Assembly (NCBI RefSeq): GCF_002614725.1
Contig: NZ_MRZN01000013.1
Location: forward strand, 1 to 64,000
Direction of reading: 5' to 3'
DNA from: Staphylococcus edaphicus
GTDB taxonomy: Bacteria > Bacillota > Bacilli > Staphylococcales > Staphylococcaceae
Length of the DNA: 64,000 nucleotides
In this document: in pieces, positions 42,331 through 52,102 of the stretch
How positions within the stretch are numbered: position 1 is the first letter of the stretch
Layout of the letters: the number at the start of each line of letters is the position of its first letter
Position numbers and translations under genes: made by a program
Notes under the pieces: generated by a model
What the model was told of the DNA's origin: nothing
What the model saw: only the letters and a program-made list of their open reading frames with translations
Databases searched by the model: none

Positions 42331-42531
42331 TTATAGTTTTACAACGTTTGCAGCTTGAGGACCGCGATCGCCTTCAACTACTTCAAATTCAACTGATTGA
42401 CCTTCTTCTAATGATTTGTAACCTTCTTGGTTAATTGCTGAGAAGTGTACGAACACATCGTTTTCTCCTTCAACTTCGATAAAACCAAAACCTTTTTCGG
42501 CGTTAAACCATTTTACTGTACCTTGTTTCAT
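42331..42531 (-). CDS. cspA: Major cold shock protein
   Basis: A 66-aa single cold-shock domain. RNP1 KGFGFIEV and RNP2 VFVHFSAI are intact. The ATG at 42531 ([15 protein letters not shown]) is preceded by TTGGAGG; an upstream in-frame ATG adds ten unlikely residues. It binds single-stranded RNA as a chaperone; in S. aureus this protein (also MsaB) affects capsule and virulence regulation. The leader contains a hairpin, as is usual for cold-shock mRNAs. Confidence 0.96.
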   Translation of the reverse strand: MKQGTVKWFNAEKGFGFIEVEGENDVFVHFSAINQEGYKSLEEGQSVEFEVVEGDRGPQAANVVKL

Positions 42532-42563
42532 AAATGTGAAACCTCCAAGACTAATATTCATTC

Positions 42564-42584
42564 AATATGCGTTATTCGCATATT
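42564..42584 (-). promoter_or_regulatory. Hairpin in the cspA leader
   Basis: Perfect 8-bp arms AATATGCG and CGCATATT with a 5-nt loop, 33 bp before the cspA start. Likely part of the temperature-sensitive 5' leader; a promoter element is also possible. Confidence 0.5.
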
Positions 42585-42710
42585 ACAAAAAATACAATAA
42601 CATAGCAAAAAACTTGTAGCATATTCTTTGCAATATGGAATAAAACAATTGCTTGACTTACAGTATAAAGCATTTGTTAGTGAATTGCAAGACAAATGTG
42701 AATAAACTGT

Positions 42711-43019
42711 TTATTCAATAATAGGTAAATTATAATAAACTTCATTGTTATTTAAAACAATATAACTATAGAATATTTGTAAATCTTCATCGCAATCTTC
42801 GCAAAATCCCAATTCGCAATTATTATAAAATGCATGTATATTATATTTGCCAACTAAGTAATTATCATAATCATTTTTACTTTTTAGTATTAAAGAATTA
42901 TAAAAAGTAATCATTTCTTGATATGTCTCGAAATTGTACTGTTCCACAATTTGATCAGTCCAGTCACTAAATAACCACCAACCTTCGTAATCGGCTCGAA
43001 TTTTTGCAACTGTCCACAT
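42711..43019 (-). CDS. DUF1033-like small protein
   Basis: A 102-aa soluble acidic protein starting MWTVAKIRADYEGWWLFSDW. The WWLFxDW and late ELGFCEDCDEDLQIFYSYI segments recall DUF1033 proteins of Firmicutes. Three Cys residues sit close together (CELGFCEDC). Function unknown. AAAGGGTG supplies the ribosome site. It precedes cspA on the same strand, 180 bp upstream, so they may share regulation as in the S. aureus msa locus; I do not assign that name. Confidence 0.65.
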   Translation of the reverse strand: MWTVAKIRADYEGWWLFSDWTDQIVEQYNFETYQEMITFYNSLILKSKNDYDNYLVGKYNIHAFYNNCELGFCEDCDEDLQIFYSYIVLNNNEVYYNLPIIE

Positions 43020-43360
43020 GTTATTTCACCCTTTCACAATTAGTCTAAATTGCATTTTTTTGATATTTAAACGCGTGCTTTATTTTAGACTCATAGTGCA
43101 AATTGGATATACCTATGTATACTTTTGATATATTTACCCTAAATAAAAGTCCCCCATGTTTACATGAAGCCTATAAATTAGTAAGACTAACGATAGACGT
43201 TTTTCAATTCAGAGACGTACAATTTTTGCCTATGTGTAATATTCTAACGGGTTAAGAGACAAAATCAAGTTATCTGTCTCATACTTTTGGCCGATATAAC
43301 AATTAAATTATAAACGTAAATATTAGTTTTGTAGTGTGAAATTTCGTATAATGTTATTAA
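43020..43360. other. Divergent intergenic region
   Basis: About 340 bp between the DUF1033-like gene and acyP. It contains a GAGACA/TGTCTC hairpin (about 43255-43280) and a TATAAT (about 43349-43354) that may be the acyP promoter. No gene seen. Confidence 0.5.
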
Positions 43361-43372
43361 GAGGTGATTTTC

Positions 43373-43642
43373 ATGCAACGCAAACATATTAAAGTATTTG
43401 GAATGGTACAAGGTGTGGGTTTCCGTTACTATACGGAAAGAATAGCACAAAAACATAATATTGTTGGTACTGTTGAAAATGTTGACAATTACGTTGATAT
43501 TTATGCTCAAGGGAATGAGCCATCGTTAACAGAATTTATCAACGCTGTTACAGAAGGTGCCTCTCCAGCATCACATGTTGAAGACTATACAATTGAAGAC
43601 TTAGAGAATGATCAATCATTGAAAAAATTTAGAACGATATAA
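43373..43642 (+). CDS. acyP: Acylphosphatase
   Basis: An 89-aa enzyme hydrolysing carboxyl-phosphate bonds. The phosphate-cradle VFGMVQGVGFRYYT holds the catalytic Arg (about residue 20), and the catalytic Asn is in GTVENVDN. ATG 43373 follows AAGAGGTG; a GTG upstream lies inside that site. Starts a three-gene set with xpaC and telA. Confidence 0.93.
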   Translation: MQRKHIKVFGMVQGVGFRYYTERIAQKHNIVGTVENVDNYVDIYAQGNEPSLTEFINAVTEGASPASHVEDYTIEDLENDQSLKKFRTI

Positions 43643-43655
43643 AGGAAGATGAAAT

Positions 43656-44276
43656 TTGAGATATAATATTTCTCGTGTTTTTGGGATGATTATTGCTTTT
43701 CCAGCAGCGGTTATTGCATGGTTCGCTAGTATCTTTGCACTAGACATATATTTTATTTTTGATGTATTAATATCTGTAGCAACATTTGTCGTATTTTATT
43801 TCCCTACTCAGCGACTAACTTCTAGAAAATATTTAAGAGAAATTGGTTTGTCACGTCGCGACTATCATTTTGTAAACAGTCAATTAAATAATGCTCAAGA
43901 TAAAATTAGAAGAATATTCAAATCTTTTGTGAATGTTAGATCTATTAAAGATTTTAAGCAAGTGAATGAGATATATCGTATATCTCGCGCAATATATTTT
44001 GCTGTTAAACAACAGCCAGGGGCATTTTTTAAAGTTGAAAGTTTCTTTTACTCTCACATAGATAATGCTTTGAATTTAATTGAAGCGTATACGAGATTGT
44101 CTAAATCACCAAAAAAATCTAAAGAAGAAAAGCAAAAATTAGAACAAACGCGCATTACTTTAGATGAAGTGAAACGAACGCTGGTCGCTGATTTAAGAAG
44201 AATAAATGACGAAGATTATAGTCAATTAGATATTGAGATGGAATTGAATAAAATTGAGCAGAAGCGAAACAAATAA
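43656..44276 (+). CDS. XpaC-like membrane protein
   Basis: A 206-aa protein from a TTG start behind AAAGGAAG. Two N-terminal membrane helices (about residues 8-27 and 32-50) are followed by a long charged helical domain (about 60-206). This fits XpaC, named for hydrolysis of 5-bromo-4-chloroindolyl phosphate, and always seen beside telA in Firmicutes. Biological role unknown. It lies 13 bp after acyP. Confidence 0.8.
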   Translation: MRYNISRVFGMIIAFPAAVIAWFASIFALDIYFIFDVLISVATFVVFYFPTQRLTSRKYLREIGLSRRDYHFVNSQLNNAQDKIRRIFKSFVNVRSIKDFKQVNEIYRISRAIYFAVKQQPGAFFKVESFFYSHIDNALNLIEAYTRLSKSPKKSKEEKQKLEQTRITLDEVKRTLVADLRRINDEDYSQLDIEMELNKIEQKRNK

Positions 44277-44298
44277 ACATAGAATGGAGAGGAAGTTT

Positions 44299-45432
44299 AT
44301 GGTTAGAGAACAGGACTCGATTAATTCACATCCATTGGATAAATATATAGATGAGAATTCAGCAAATGAGTCTGAAATCGTTAAAAGCACAACACAGTTT
44401 TCTCACGAAGATCAACAAAAAATTGATAAATTGAGTGAACAAATTAAACCAATGGATAACGACGGGTTGTTAAGTTACGGTACAGAAGCACAATCTAATA
44501 TGTCACAATTCTCACACCGTATTTTAAACGAAGTTAAGACTACAGATGTTGGGCCTGTAGGTGACTCATTAAATGGCTTAATGAGTAAATTGAAATCAGT
44601 TAATCCTGAGGAATTAAATCCAGAAAACCAATCAAAATTAAAGCGCATTTTCAAACGAACAAAAGCATCTGTAAATGAAATATTTTCAAAAATGCAATCT
44701 GTTGGATCACAAATTGATCGTATATCAATTGAGTTAGATAAACATAAGAATAACTTAAAAAAAGACATAGATATGCTTGATGAATTATATGATATGAATA
44801 AAGATTATTTTGACGAGTTATCTTTATATATTGAAGCTGCTAAAAAGAAACAAGCTGATTTACAACTTAAAGAAGTGCCTAAACTAAGGGAACAAGCGAA
44901 ATCGACTGGGAATCAAATGGATGTGCAAGCTGCATCTGATATGGAACAATTTATTGATCGTTTAGATAAGCGTATTTATGATTTACAATTATCTAGACAA
45001 ATTGCAATACAAACTGCCCCACAGATACGCATGATACAAAATGTAAACCAAGCACTTGCAGAAAAAATACAAAGTTCAATATTAACTAGTATTCCATTAT
45101 GGAAAAATCAAATGTCTATCGCTCTGACACTGATGAGACAACGTAATGCGGTTTCTGCACAAAAGGCAGTGACTGATACAACTAATGATTTATTGTTGAA
45201 AAATTCAGAGCTATTAAAACAAAATGCCTTAGCTACTGCTACTGAAAATGAACGCGGTGTTGTTGATATGGAAACACTGAAAACAACACAAAATGATATC
45301 ATTGAAACAATTGAGCAAACATTACAAATTCAAGAGCAAGGCCGCACGAAACGTAAACAAGCTGAATCAGAATTAAATGTACTTGAAACAGAGTTACAAA
45401 ATCAATTATTAGATATGAAAGAGAAAAAATAA
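44299..45432 (+). CDS. TelA family (toxic anion resistance) protein
   Basis: A 377-aa soluble, almost entirely helical protein of the TelA/KlaA family, originally linked to tellurite resistance on plasmids. Conserved blocks: QQKIDKLSEQIKPMD near the start, FKRTKASVNEIFSKM, and the ALTLMRQRNAVSAQKAVTDTTNDLLLKNSELL block (about residues 275-310). ATG 44299 follows GGAGAGGAAG; an upstream frame start overlaps xpaC. In Bacillus this pair is tied to envelope stress. Ends the operon. Confidence 0.87.
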   Translation: MVREQDSINSHPLDKYIDENSANESEIVKSTTQFSHEDQQKIDKLSEQIKPMDNDGLLSYGTEAQSNMSQFSHRILNEVKTTDVGPVGDSLNGLMSKLKSVNPEELNPENQSKLKRIFKRTKASVNEIFSKMQSVGSQIDRISIELDKHKNNLKKDIDMLDELYDMNKDYFDELSLYIEAAKKKQADLQLKEVPKLREQAKSTGNQMDVQAASDMEQFIDRLDKRIYDLQLSRQIAIQTAPQIRMIQNVNQALAEKIQSSILTSIPLWKNQMSIALTLMRQRNAVSAQKAVTDTTNDLLLKNSELLKQNALATATENERGVVDMETLKTTQNDIIETIEQTLQIQEQGRTKRKQAESELNVLETELQNQLLDMKEKK

Positions 45433-45443
45433 AAGAATATAAT

Positions 45444-45481
45444 AAAACACGGAATTACTGATTATAGTAATTCCGTGTTTT
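45444..45481 (+). terminator. Terminator after telA
   Basis: Arms AAAACACGGAATTACT and AGTAATTCCGTGTTTT; the end T residues run straight into the next palindrome. Confidence 0.88.
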
Positions 45482-45498
45482 AAACTGTCGACAGTTTA
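45481..45498. repeat. Perfect 18-bp palindrome
   Basis: TAAACTGTCGACAGTTTA directly abuts the telA terminator. It may be a regulator operator or an extension of termination for the opposite strand. The rest of 45499-45601 has no gene. Confidence 0.6.
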
Positions 45499-45601
45499 TA
45501 AGTATACATCTCACGGCTATAGCCTTATACTGTAATCTTCGACAAGTGCTTTTCGCAAAGAAGGCATCATAATAGATGACTGTCAATATTTGATGACATA
45601 T

Positions 45602-47194
45602 TTAGTGATGATTTTCTGATGATTTTTCTTCTAAGATATTATCCTTAGTATGCATGTTCTTTTTATCAGTAGTTATGTTTTGTTCAATAGCTAATTTATG
45701 AGCAATTTTAGGTGCTGTCCAAATTGTTGGTAACATAATGATTGATATGGGTACAGCAGTGATAATGATGAAAGATTGTATTGCGTCAATGCTACCTTCT
45801 CCAATATTGATTAAGATAATAGAGATAACTCCCATGATAATAACCCAGAAAAGTCTAATCATTTTCGGTGGATCTCCCTCACCAGTAACGGACATCGATA
45901 TTGAAAATGACATAGTATCAGCGGTTGTGATGACAAATATCAGTGTTAACAATAATAAGACGATGACTAATGTGGTACCTAATGGTAAATGGGATGCAAT
46001 TTATATAACAGCAGCTGGAAGGCCGTTATCAGCTAAAGGATTACTAATCGCCCCACTATCTTTCGTTTCGTAAAATAACCCACTACCCCCAAGTATTGAG
46101 AACCATAAGTGAGATACAACTGCTGCTACTATGGAAACGAGTAAAAATATTTCTCTGATTGTACGCCCTTTTGAAACTCGCGCAACTAACATGCCCATTA
46201 AGGGACCATAACCTATAAACCAACCAAAGAAAAATAACATCCAAGCTCCGGCCCATTTATCATTTCCTCTAAACGTGCTTATTTCTAAAAAATGGGTAAG
46301 ATATACACCATAAGATGAAATAAATGTATCAATAATAAAACGGCCAGGTCCTAATAATAGAATAAATGCTGCAAGTGCTAACGCTAGCCATACATTAAGT
46401 TTACTTAAAAACTGTATGCCTTTATCAATGCCTGTGGTCGCTGAAATGGTAACAATGACCATTAAACCAGCAACGGATAAAACTTGTGTAATAATATTAT
46501 CAGGAATACCAAATATACTATGTAACCAGTAGCTAAATTGAAATCCAAAGAAACCAATTGTGCCAATTGTACCTGCAACGGCACCTAATATACAAAATAC
46601 ATCAATCATCCATCCGATTTTATTTTTTTCAATTTTACTTCCAAAAATTGGATACAACAGTGTACGTGGACGCATTTTCATATTTTTATTATAGTGTGCA
46701 TACATGATAATGATACCACTGACAGCTCCGTATACAGCCCATGCTGTGAATCCCCATGAGGTAAAGCTTTGCGCCATAGCTGCAGGTACTGCTTGCGGAC
46801 TGCTATTTTTTATGTCAGAATCCATGGTCGGTGGTACATCTATGAAATAATACATTGGCTCTGCCGCTGCCCAAAATATTGCACCAGCGCCTAATCCAGA
46901 TGTGATTACTATAGCTGCCCATCTAAAATAGCCCATTTCAGGTTTAGATGCATTGCCTAACCTTACACGTCCATATTTGGAAAAAGCTAAAAATGCACCA
47001 ATGGCAAATGTAGCTAACAATAATACTTGCCAAAATGCACCAAAATATGTAATTGAAAGCTGAAATCCTTTTTGAACTAATGCTGATGTGGTGTTTGTGA
47101 ATATCGACGACATCAATACAAATAAGATGAGAATACCACCACTTATTATGAATACTGGCCAATCTAATTTTTCTTTCCAATGTGAATATTTAAT
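45602..47194 (-). pseudogene. BCCT (betaine/carnitine/choline) transporter, disrupted
   Basis: The minus strand encodes an almost full BCCT transporter, about 530 codons. Helical segments include GAGAIFWAAAEPMYYF and WTVFYWGWW-equivalent FFFGWFIGYGPLMGMLVARVSKGRT, then TTADTMSFSISM. Within one frame there is a TAA at 46001-46003, splitting it into 371-codon and 116-codon open parts. In addition the 5' end has no ATG/GTG/TTG near the GAGGAG at 47204-47209; an ATT stands where the start should be. An internal TTG at 47116 would begin inside the first helix. Both lesions point to loss of function, barring sequence error. Confidence 0.85.
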
Positions 47195-47392
47195 ATAATT
47201 CGACTCCTCTATTTTCGAGTTCTCATTGCTTAAACGATTTATAATTTTAAAAATATAATAAAAAGTTTATTCAAGACGAAACACTTGAAGTAAAGAGTAT
47301 AGCTTACTTTTGAAAACTAATCAATTGGACTTTTAAAATTGTTTAATCTAATAACTTTTTAAAATTTAATAATAGCTTTATAAATAATAAAA

Positions 47393-47427
47393 AGAGGCTA
47401 GGACATCATTGATTCGTCCCTACCTCT
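47393..47427 (-). repeat. Intergenic hairpin, inverted copy of the 32251 element
   Basis: AGAGGCTAGGAC pairs with GTCCCTACCTCT; the loop ATCATTGATTC matches the loop at 32267-32277 in inverse orientation. Part of a dispersed staphylococcal-type intergenic hairpin family. Confidence 0.65.
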
Positions 47428-47432
47428 ATAGA

Positions 47433-47550
47433 CCCACTTCTCAATTTATTGAGTTAGTGGGACTTATGCATGAGCTAAGCTCAAGTAATCCTCTAACCCC
47501 ACTTCTCAATTTATTGAGTTAGTGGGGTTTATGCCTGAGCTAAGCTCAGG
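47433..47550. repeat. Two tandem copies of a 65-bp hairpin unit
   Basis: Copies begin at about 47433 and 47498. Each has CCCAC...GTGGG with an inner CTCAA/TTGAG stem, followed by the palindrome TGAGCTAAGCTCA. The copies differ at four or so positions, some of which (AAG/AGG, GCA/GCC) preserve the fold. They lie just beyond brnQ and may end it. Confidence 0.75.
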
Positions 47551-47566
47551 CAAATCTTTTATCATA

Positions 47567-48910
47567 TTACTCTTTTTCATAAATAATTGGTTTTTGATTT
47601 TTAACCATTGTAGCCATAATATAACCGATAATTGTTGTAATGACAGCTATAGGGAACCATTCTAATGAGTATGCTTTTAATGGCAAACTATCGATAAAGT
47701 TCATCTTAACCCATCCTTGAGTATGAATAACACTTAGGATAGATACAATAGAAACGATGGCTACTGGTATCTGCTGTGCAATTGGTTTTGTAGGTATAAA
47801 GCGTGCCAATAATATGAGTAATACTGCCGTAATGGCAATAGGATAGACAATGCTTAATACAGGTACAGACATCGTAATGACTGAATTTAAACCTTGGTTG
47901 GCTAAGATGAAACTGATTAATGTAAAGATAATAACATAAATTTTGTAAGAAATTCTCGGGAAAATTCTATGGAAATATTGTGACACAGCCACCACTAAAC
48001 CACATGCTGTAGTTAGACAGGCAAGCGCAACAATAATACCCAATAAATATTTACCGAAAGTGCCAAACCCTACACTTGCCATTGTTGTTAATAAATATGT
48101 ACCAATGTTTTGATCATTAGCTGTCAGGCTCTCAATCTTTTCATGTGGTACTGCCATATGATTACCAATAAATCCTAAAGATATATAGATAAACATAAGT
48201 GCTACGGCTGCAATAATACCTGCCATCAATGTTTGTTTGAATATCTGATTCGCATGTGTGATACCCGTTGCTTTAACGGCATTCACCACAATCATTGAAA
48301 ATGCAATGGCTGCAATAGCATCCATTGTTAAATAGCCGTTCGTAAAGCCTTGTGAAAATCCACTGAAATTAGATGTGAACACGTCTGCTGCTTGACTATG
48401 TGAGTTACTACCGTAATCGACAAAACCTTTAATAATCATTGCTAAAATTGTAATTAACAGCAAAGGTGTCAATAATGAACCAATGCGGTCAACCATTTTA
48501 CCGGGGTTGATACATAAATATAATACAATTAAGAAATAAATTACTGTAAAAATAAATAATGCCAGACTACTATTTGTATTTGCAATAGGTGTAACTGTCA
48601 TTTCAAATGAAGTCGACGCAGTACGTGGAATTGCAAATAGCGGCCCTATTGTAAGATAGATAATGATTAGGAATGCTATTGAAAATTTAGGTGAAATCTT
48701 ATTTAAAGAGCCAATATAACCTTGCTTATCCAATGCACCTACGATAACGCCTAATAAAGGTAAGCCAATGCCTGTTAAAGCAAATGCTAAGATGGATGGC
48801 CAGAAATACTGTCCACTATCGAAGCCTAAATTTGGTGGAAAAATAAGGTTTCCTGCACCAAAAAACATTGCAAATAATGTGAAACCTATAATCCATGTAT
48901 TTTTATTCAT
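47567..48910 (-). CDS. brnQ: Branched-chain amino acid carrier (LIVCS family)
   Basis: A 447-aa sodium- or proton-coupled importer of Leu, Ile and Val with about 12 membrane helices. The family signature [12 protein letters not shown] lies in helix 1, and [19 protein letters not shown] in helix 3. ATG 48910 ([10 protein letters not shown]) is preceded by AAGGAG; the longer open frame upstream is not family-like. A CodY-like box sits about 70 bp upstream. Staphylococci carry several brnQ paralogues; I cannot say which this is. Confidence 0.92.
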   Translation of the reverse strand: MNKNTWIIGFTLFAMFFGAGNLIFPPNLGFDSGQYFWPSILAFALTGIGLPLLGVIVGALDKQGYIGSLNKISPKFSIAFLIIIYLTIGPLFAIPRTASTSFEMTVTPIANTNSSLALFIFTVIYFLIVLYLCINPGKMVDRIGSLLTPLLLITILAMIIKGFVDYGSNSHSQAADVFTSNFSGFSQGFTNGYLTMDAIAAIAFSMIVVNAVKATGITHANQIFKQTLMAGIIAAVALMFIYISLGFIGNHMAVPHEKIESLTANDQNIGTYLLTTMASVGFGTFGKYLLGIIVALACLTTACGLVVAVSQYFHRIFPRISYKIYVIIFTLISFILANQGLNSVITMSVPVLSIVYPIAITAVLLILLARFIPTKPIAQQIPVAIVSIVSILSVIHTQGWVKMNFIDSLPLKAYSLEWFPIAVITTIIGYIMATMVKNQKPIIYEKE

Positions 48911-48981
48911 ATGTCGTTCTCCTTCTAACCAATAAAATAATATTATCCATTCTATCACGTTTAATTAGATACCGTCTATAT

Positions 48982-48996
48982 AAATTTCAGAATATT
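48982..48996. promoter_or_regulatory. CodY-like box upstream of brnQ
   Basis: AAATTTCAGAATATT matches AATTTTCWGAAAATT at 13 of 15 positions, 72 bp before the brnQ start. CodY repression of branched-chain amino acid uptake is well known in Firmicutes. Confidence 0.55.
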
Positions 48997-49032
48997 TAAA
49001 AATATAAAAGCTAAATATAACTTTCCAATTAA

Positions 49033-50925
49033 TTAAAAGGATTTTAACAATAATTTTTTCAGTAATGGTGATAACTGTGCAGGTAAATTTTCAACACCTT
49101 CTACAAATAATGCGTATTGTCCATAAATATTATGAATGGTTTGTTCGATATCCTCTGTAATTGCTTCTTGGCTTAGAAAGACATTAAATACTTCGATTCC
49201 CATTTTTCGAGCCATTTCCACCGCTTCATAGGTATCAAGAATACCATCTTGACTATAATTATATGCAGAAGGTTCACCATCTGAAAATACAATTAGAAAT
49301 CTTTGGTTATGAGAGCGGCGCATTAAACGCTCACTTCCAACTCTGATAGCAACGCCATCTCTATTATCATCTTGTGGCTCAAGTGCCATTATTCTAGGAC
49401 CTTCTTTTTCTAACATAGAATGGTCATAAGAAATGATTTCATCAATGATATTAGGTTGGTTAGTTTCATCTGCATCAAATGCATCTTCATTAAACGCTAA
49501 TATTTCATGTTTGACATTTAATGATTTTAACGTTTCATGAAATAATACTACGCCTTTAATTGTTTCTTCCATTTTATCTTGCATACTTGCTGAGGCATCT
49601 ACTAATAAAGTGAAAGTAGCATCAAACGACTGGCTTAAATCTTGCTTCTTATAAAACAATTTATACTGATCATCAATAAACCAATTCAATAAATTCTTTT
49701 GCAGTCTTCCTTTAGCTAAATTATGACGTTCATCTACATGCTCTCTATCTATAGTCTTTTGAATGATTTGAATTAGATCTTTTGTTTCAAATTGAACATC
49801 TGATTCTACATTTTTATATGTTTGTATATAGGAGGGTTCAATGTCAGGAATATGCCATTTAATTTCAACGTTTTCATTGATACCTTTTAATGCAAAAGCT
49901 TGATTATGACCAACTGATCCACCTTCATCCTCGTCATGATGATTGGCTGATCCTTTACCTTTCTTCGTTTGCATGTCAGTCATATCATCACTTGCATCGC
50001 CTTCACGAGCAGTATCGTTGTCTCCCATAACATCACTATTTTCACCTTCATGTAATTCCATTTCTAAATATGCGCCACCTTGAGAAGCACTATCTTGATA
50101 GTTAGATTCTATGTCTTCACTAACTGAGTTATCATCATTTTGTTCATCTGATTTACCATCTGAATTACTAGCGTCTGTTCTTGTTAAATCATCGAGTTTA
50201 AGTGTTTCTATAGCTTCATATACTTTTTTAGGTAAATGATAATACTCATTTAACATATCCTCTTTTAAAATATCATCAATTTGATACATGATTCTTTCTG
50301 CTAAATACATATTATCTTCAGATGTCTGATTATAGAAGAAATTAGGTAAATACATATACATATTGATTAAAATATCATCAATATGAGGATGGATTTGAGG
50401 AATATCATAGAAATTTTCTGTTATAAAAGAAGCTTCTAAATATAAAAATAACAAATCAGTAAAAGTAGTTTTTGTCTTGTATACATTTATTTGTGTTTTC
50501 GTATAATTTAACCTTATCTCATTGCGCATTTGTATAGAGGACTGAGTTGATGGGCGTTGTCTAGCAATCGTATTTAAAATGCGTTGATCTTCAAGTAATT
50601 TGAATACCTGTTGGAAAAATTTTGGATGTTGAAATGTTTGATTGTGTATAACTTCATTGACAATCTGTTCATCCATCAATTGATAGCCATAGGCGGCAAG
50701 CATAACATCCGTTTTTAATCCGGTCGTTTCTACTTTCCTATCTCTGTGAGACCAAAATGAACTGGTAATTAATGTGTTATTGATAGGGTCATAATAAGGA
50801 AACTTTTGTATTTTTACCTGTGTTTGATCATTTTTTAATAAAAGTCGAGCTAAATCTTGAAGCATCATTACTTGCTTAGCGTCTAGTTGTTCGTCATTAA
50901 ATTTTATAAAACGATCACTCATCAT
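49033..50925 (-). CDS. VWA-domain protein (CobT/NorD-like) paired with a MoxR ATPase
   Basis: A 630-aa soluble protein. The N-terminal half is helical and divergent; residues about 250-345 are a highly acidic Asp/Glu/Ser linker; the C-terminal 200 residues are a von Willebrand A fold with MIDAS motif DASAS (about 440) and the later FSDGEPSAYNYSQDG. Such proteins work with MoxR ATPases as remodellers that insert metals or cofactors, as CobT or NorD do. Target unknown in staphylococci. The ATPase gene lies 9 bp upstream. Confidence 0.83.
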   Translation of the reverse strand: MMSDRFIKFNDEQLDAKQVMMLQDLARLLLKNDQTQVKIQKFPYYDPINNTLITSSFWSHRDRKVETTGLKTDVMLAAYGYQLMDEQIVNEVIHNQTFQHPKFFQQVFKLLEDQRILNTIARQRPSTQSSIQMRNEIRLNYTKTQINVYKTKTTFTDLLFLYLEASFITENFYDIPQIHPHIDDILINMYMYLPNFFYNQTSEDNMYLAERIMYQIDDILKEDMLNEYYHLPKKVYEAIETLKLDDLTRTDASNSDGKSDEQNDDNSVSEDIESNYQDSASQGGAYLEMELHEGENSDVMGDNDTAREGDASDDMTDMQTKKGKGSANHHDEDEGGSVGHNQAFALKGINENVEIKWHIPDIEPSYIQTYKNVESDVQFETKDLIQIIQKTIDREHVDERHNLAKGRLQKNLLNWFIDDQYKLFYKKQDLSQSFDATFTLLVDASASMQDKMEETIKGVVLFHETLKSLNVKHEILAFNEDAFDADETNQPNIIDEIISYDHSMLEKEGPRIMALEPQDDNRDGVAIRVGSERLMRRSHNQRFLIVFSDGEPSAYNYSQDGILDTYEAVEMARKMGIEVFNVFLSQEAITEDIEQTIHNIYGQYALFVEGVENLPAQLSPLLKKLLLKSF

Positions 50926-50934
50926 TATCCCTCA

Positions 50935-51726
50935 CTAAAAGTTTAATTCTACTGCATTTAAAATGGCTTGTTGTTCACGCTCATCTTCTAATTTGTCAAT
51001 GATTGTACGTTGTATCGCACGTTCAATTGGCATGATTGTAGCTAAATCACTAAGATCAATTAATGCTCTAATACTTGCAGCTTCTTCGGAAATTTGACCT
51101 TGTTTTGTCATTGTACGCAGATCTTCGTTGAATTTAATGATTTTCTGTATCATTTTGTGATTGTTTAATTGACTTTGTTGCTTAATCACATCACTTAAAA
51201 TATCACCATCAATATAGTCCACTTGGATAACGACGAAACGGTTTTTTAATGCTTCATTCATAGGTAATGTGCCAATATAACCAACGTTAATTGCGGCAAT
51301 TACGTTAAATCCAGGTGCAGCGTTTACAACTTCGCCTGTAAATGGATTCGTCAATTTTCTACGATAATCTAATACGCCATTTAGGATAGGTAAGGTTTCA
51401 GGTTTCGCCATATTAATCTCATCAATATAAAGTATATGGCCCTCTTTCATCGCTTTAATAACTGGTCCATCAATAAAGACAATTTCTTGTGTACCATTTT
51501 CATTGGTTTGAATCGTTTTAAATCCAAGTAAGCTTTCGGCATCTAAATCAACAGAACAATTAATTTGATGCATGGGTCTATTCATAGTTTCACTTAGCGT
51601 TTCAGCTAATTTTGTTTTCCCTGAACCTGTTGGCCCTTTTAGTAATATGTTTTTATTAAGGCTCATTAATGACTGGGCATCATTAAATACAGTTTCATCT
51701 TTATTAATATAATTCGTATTCGACAT
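50935..51726 (-). CDS. MoxR/NorQ-type AAA+ ATPase
   Basis: A 263-aa AAA+ ATPase. Walker A GPTGSGKT (about residue 35), Walker [14 protein letters not shown], sensor 1 [12 protein letters not shown] and arginine finger region EALKNRFVV. MoxR/CbbQ/NorQ members form hexamers acting on a VWA partner, which follows 9 bp later. AAAGGAG precedes the ATG. Likely a two-gene metal-enzyme activation module. Confidence 0.88.
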   Translation of the reverse strand: MSNTNYINKDETVFNDAQSLMSLNKNILLKGPTGSGKTKLAETLSETMNRPMHQINCSVDLDAESLLGFKTIQTNENGTQEIVFIDGPVIKAMKEGHILYIDEINMAKPETLPILNGVLDYRRKLTNPFTGEVVNAAPGFNVIAAINVGYIGTLPMNEALKNRFVVIQVDYIDGDILSDVIKQQSQLNNHKMIQKIIKFNEDLRTMTKQGQISEEAASIRALIDLSDLATIMPIERAIQRTIIDKLEDEREQQAILNAVELNF

Positions 51727-51785
51727 TGTGATAGCATCTCCTTTGTTAAATGTATTGGATAGTAAGTTGTCACATCACTAAAAAT

Positions 51786-51828
51786 AGACTGGGGCACGAA
51801 TACATAACCATTCATTTGCCCTAGTCTT
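51786..51828. repeat. Intergenic hairpin, family member
   Basis: AGACTGGGGCA pairs with TGCCCTAGTCT; shares the GG(G)CACGAA-like loop start with 32251-32295. Lies between the MoxR gene and the next minus-strand gene and may terminate it. Confidence 0.6.
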
Positions 51829-51884
51829 ATTTGGAAAGAAATATTGATACACATGCATATGAAGCTGTGCGTGTTGCGCTAAGT

Positions 51885-52088
51885 TTAAACTTCTTTAAAA
51901 TAGTCTTTATAATAACCACCGACAAGACCAGAGTTATCTATAATTTGATAATATTCTTCGGTTTCGTTGATAACATCATATTGCTTACCGACAGTTAGCA
52001 TATCAGATACCGTGAATTTTTGTGCATCTGTATGTACGACTTCAATTTTCTTTTTAGGTGTATTGCTTTTCCATGTTTCATGTAACAT
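51885..52088 (-). CDS. Small conserved protein (DUF6501-like)
   Basis: A 67-aa soluble protein beginning MLHETWKSNTPKKKIEVVHTDA and ending GGYYKDYFKEV. The central TVGKQYDVINETEEYYQIIDNSG looks like a small beta-barrel (SH3-like). I recall similar small staphylococcal proteins grouped as DUF6501. Function unknown. GGAGGTATAA precedes the ATG. It follows the VOC gene by 14 bp and may be co-transcribed with it. Confidence 0.75.
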   Translation of the reverse strand: MLHETWKSNTPKKKIEVVHTDAQKFTVSDMLTVGKQYDVINETEEYYQIIDNSGLVGGYYKDYFKEV

Positions 52089-52102
52089 ATTTATACCTCC
52101 AC

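Noticed and set aside
43265..43510. Minus-strand frame overlapping acyP
   Set aside because: It is antisense to a clear acylphosphatase gene with correct motifs and ribosome site.
46944..47180. Minus-strand 78-codon frame at the 5' end of the BCCT gene
   Set aside because: It is the alternative frame of the transporter's first helices, not a separate gene.
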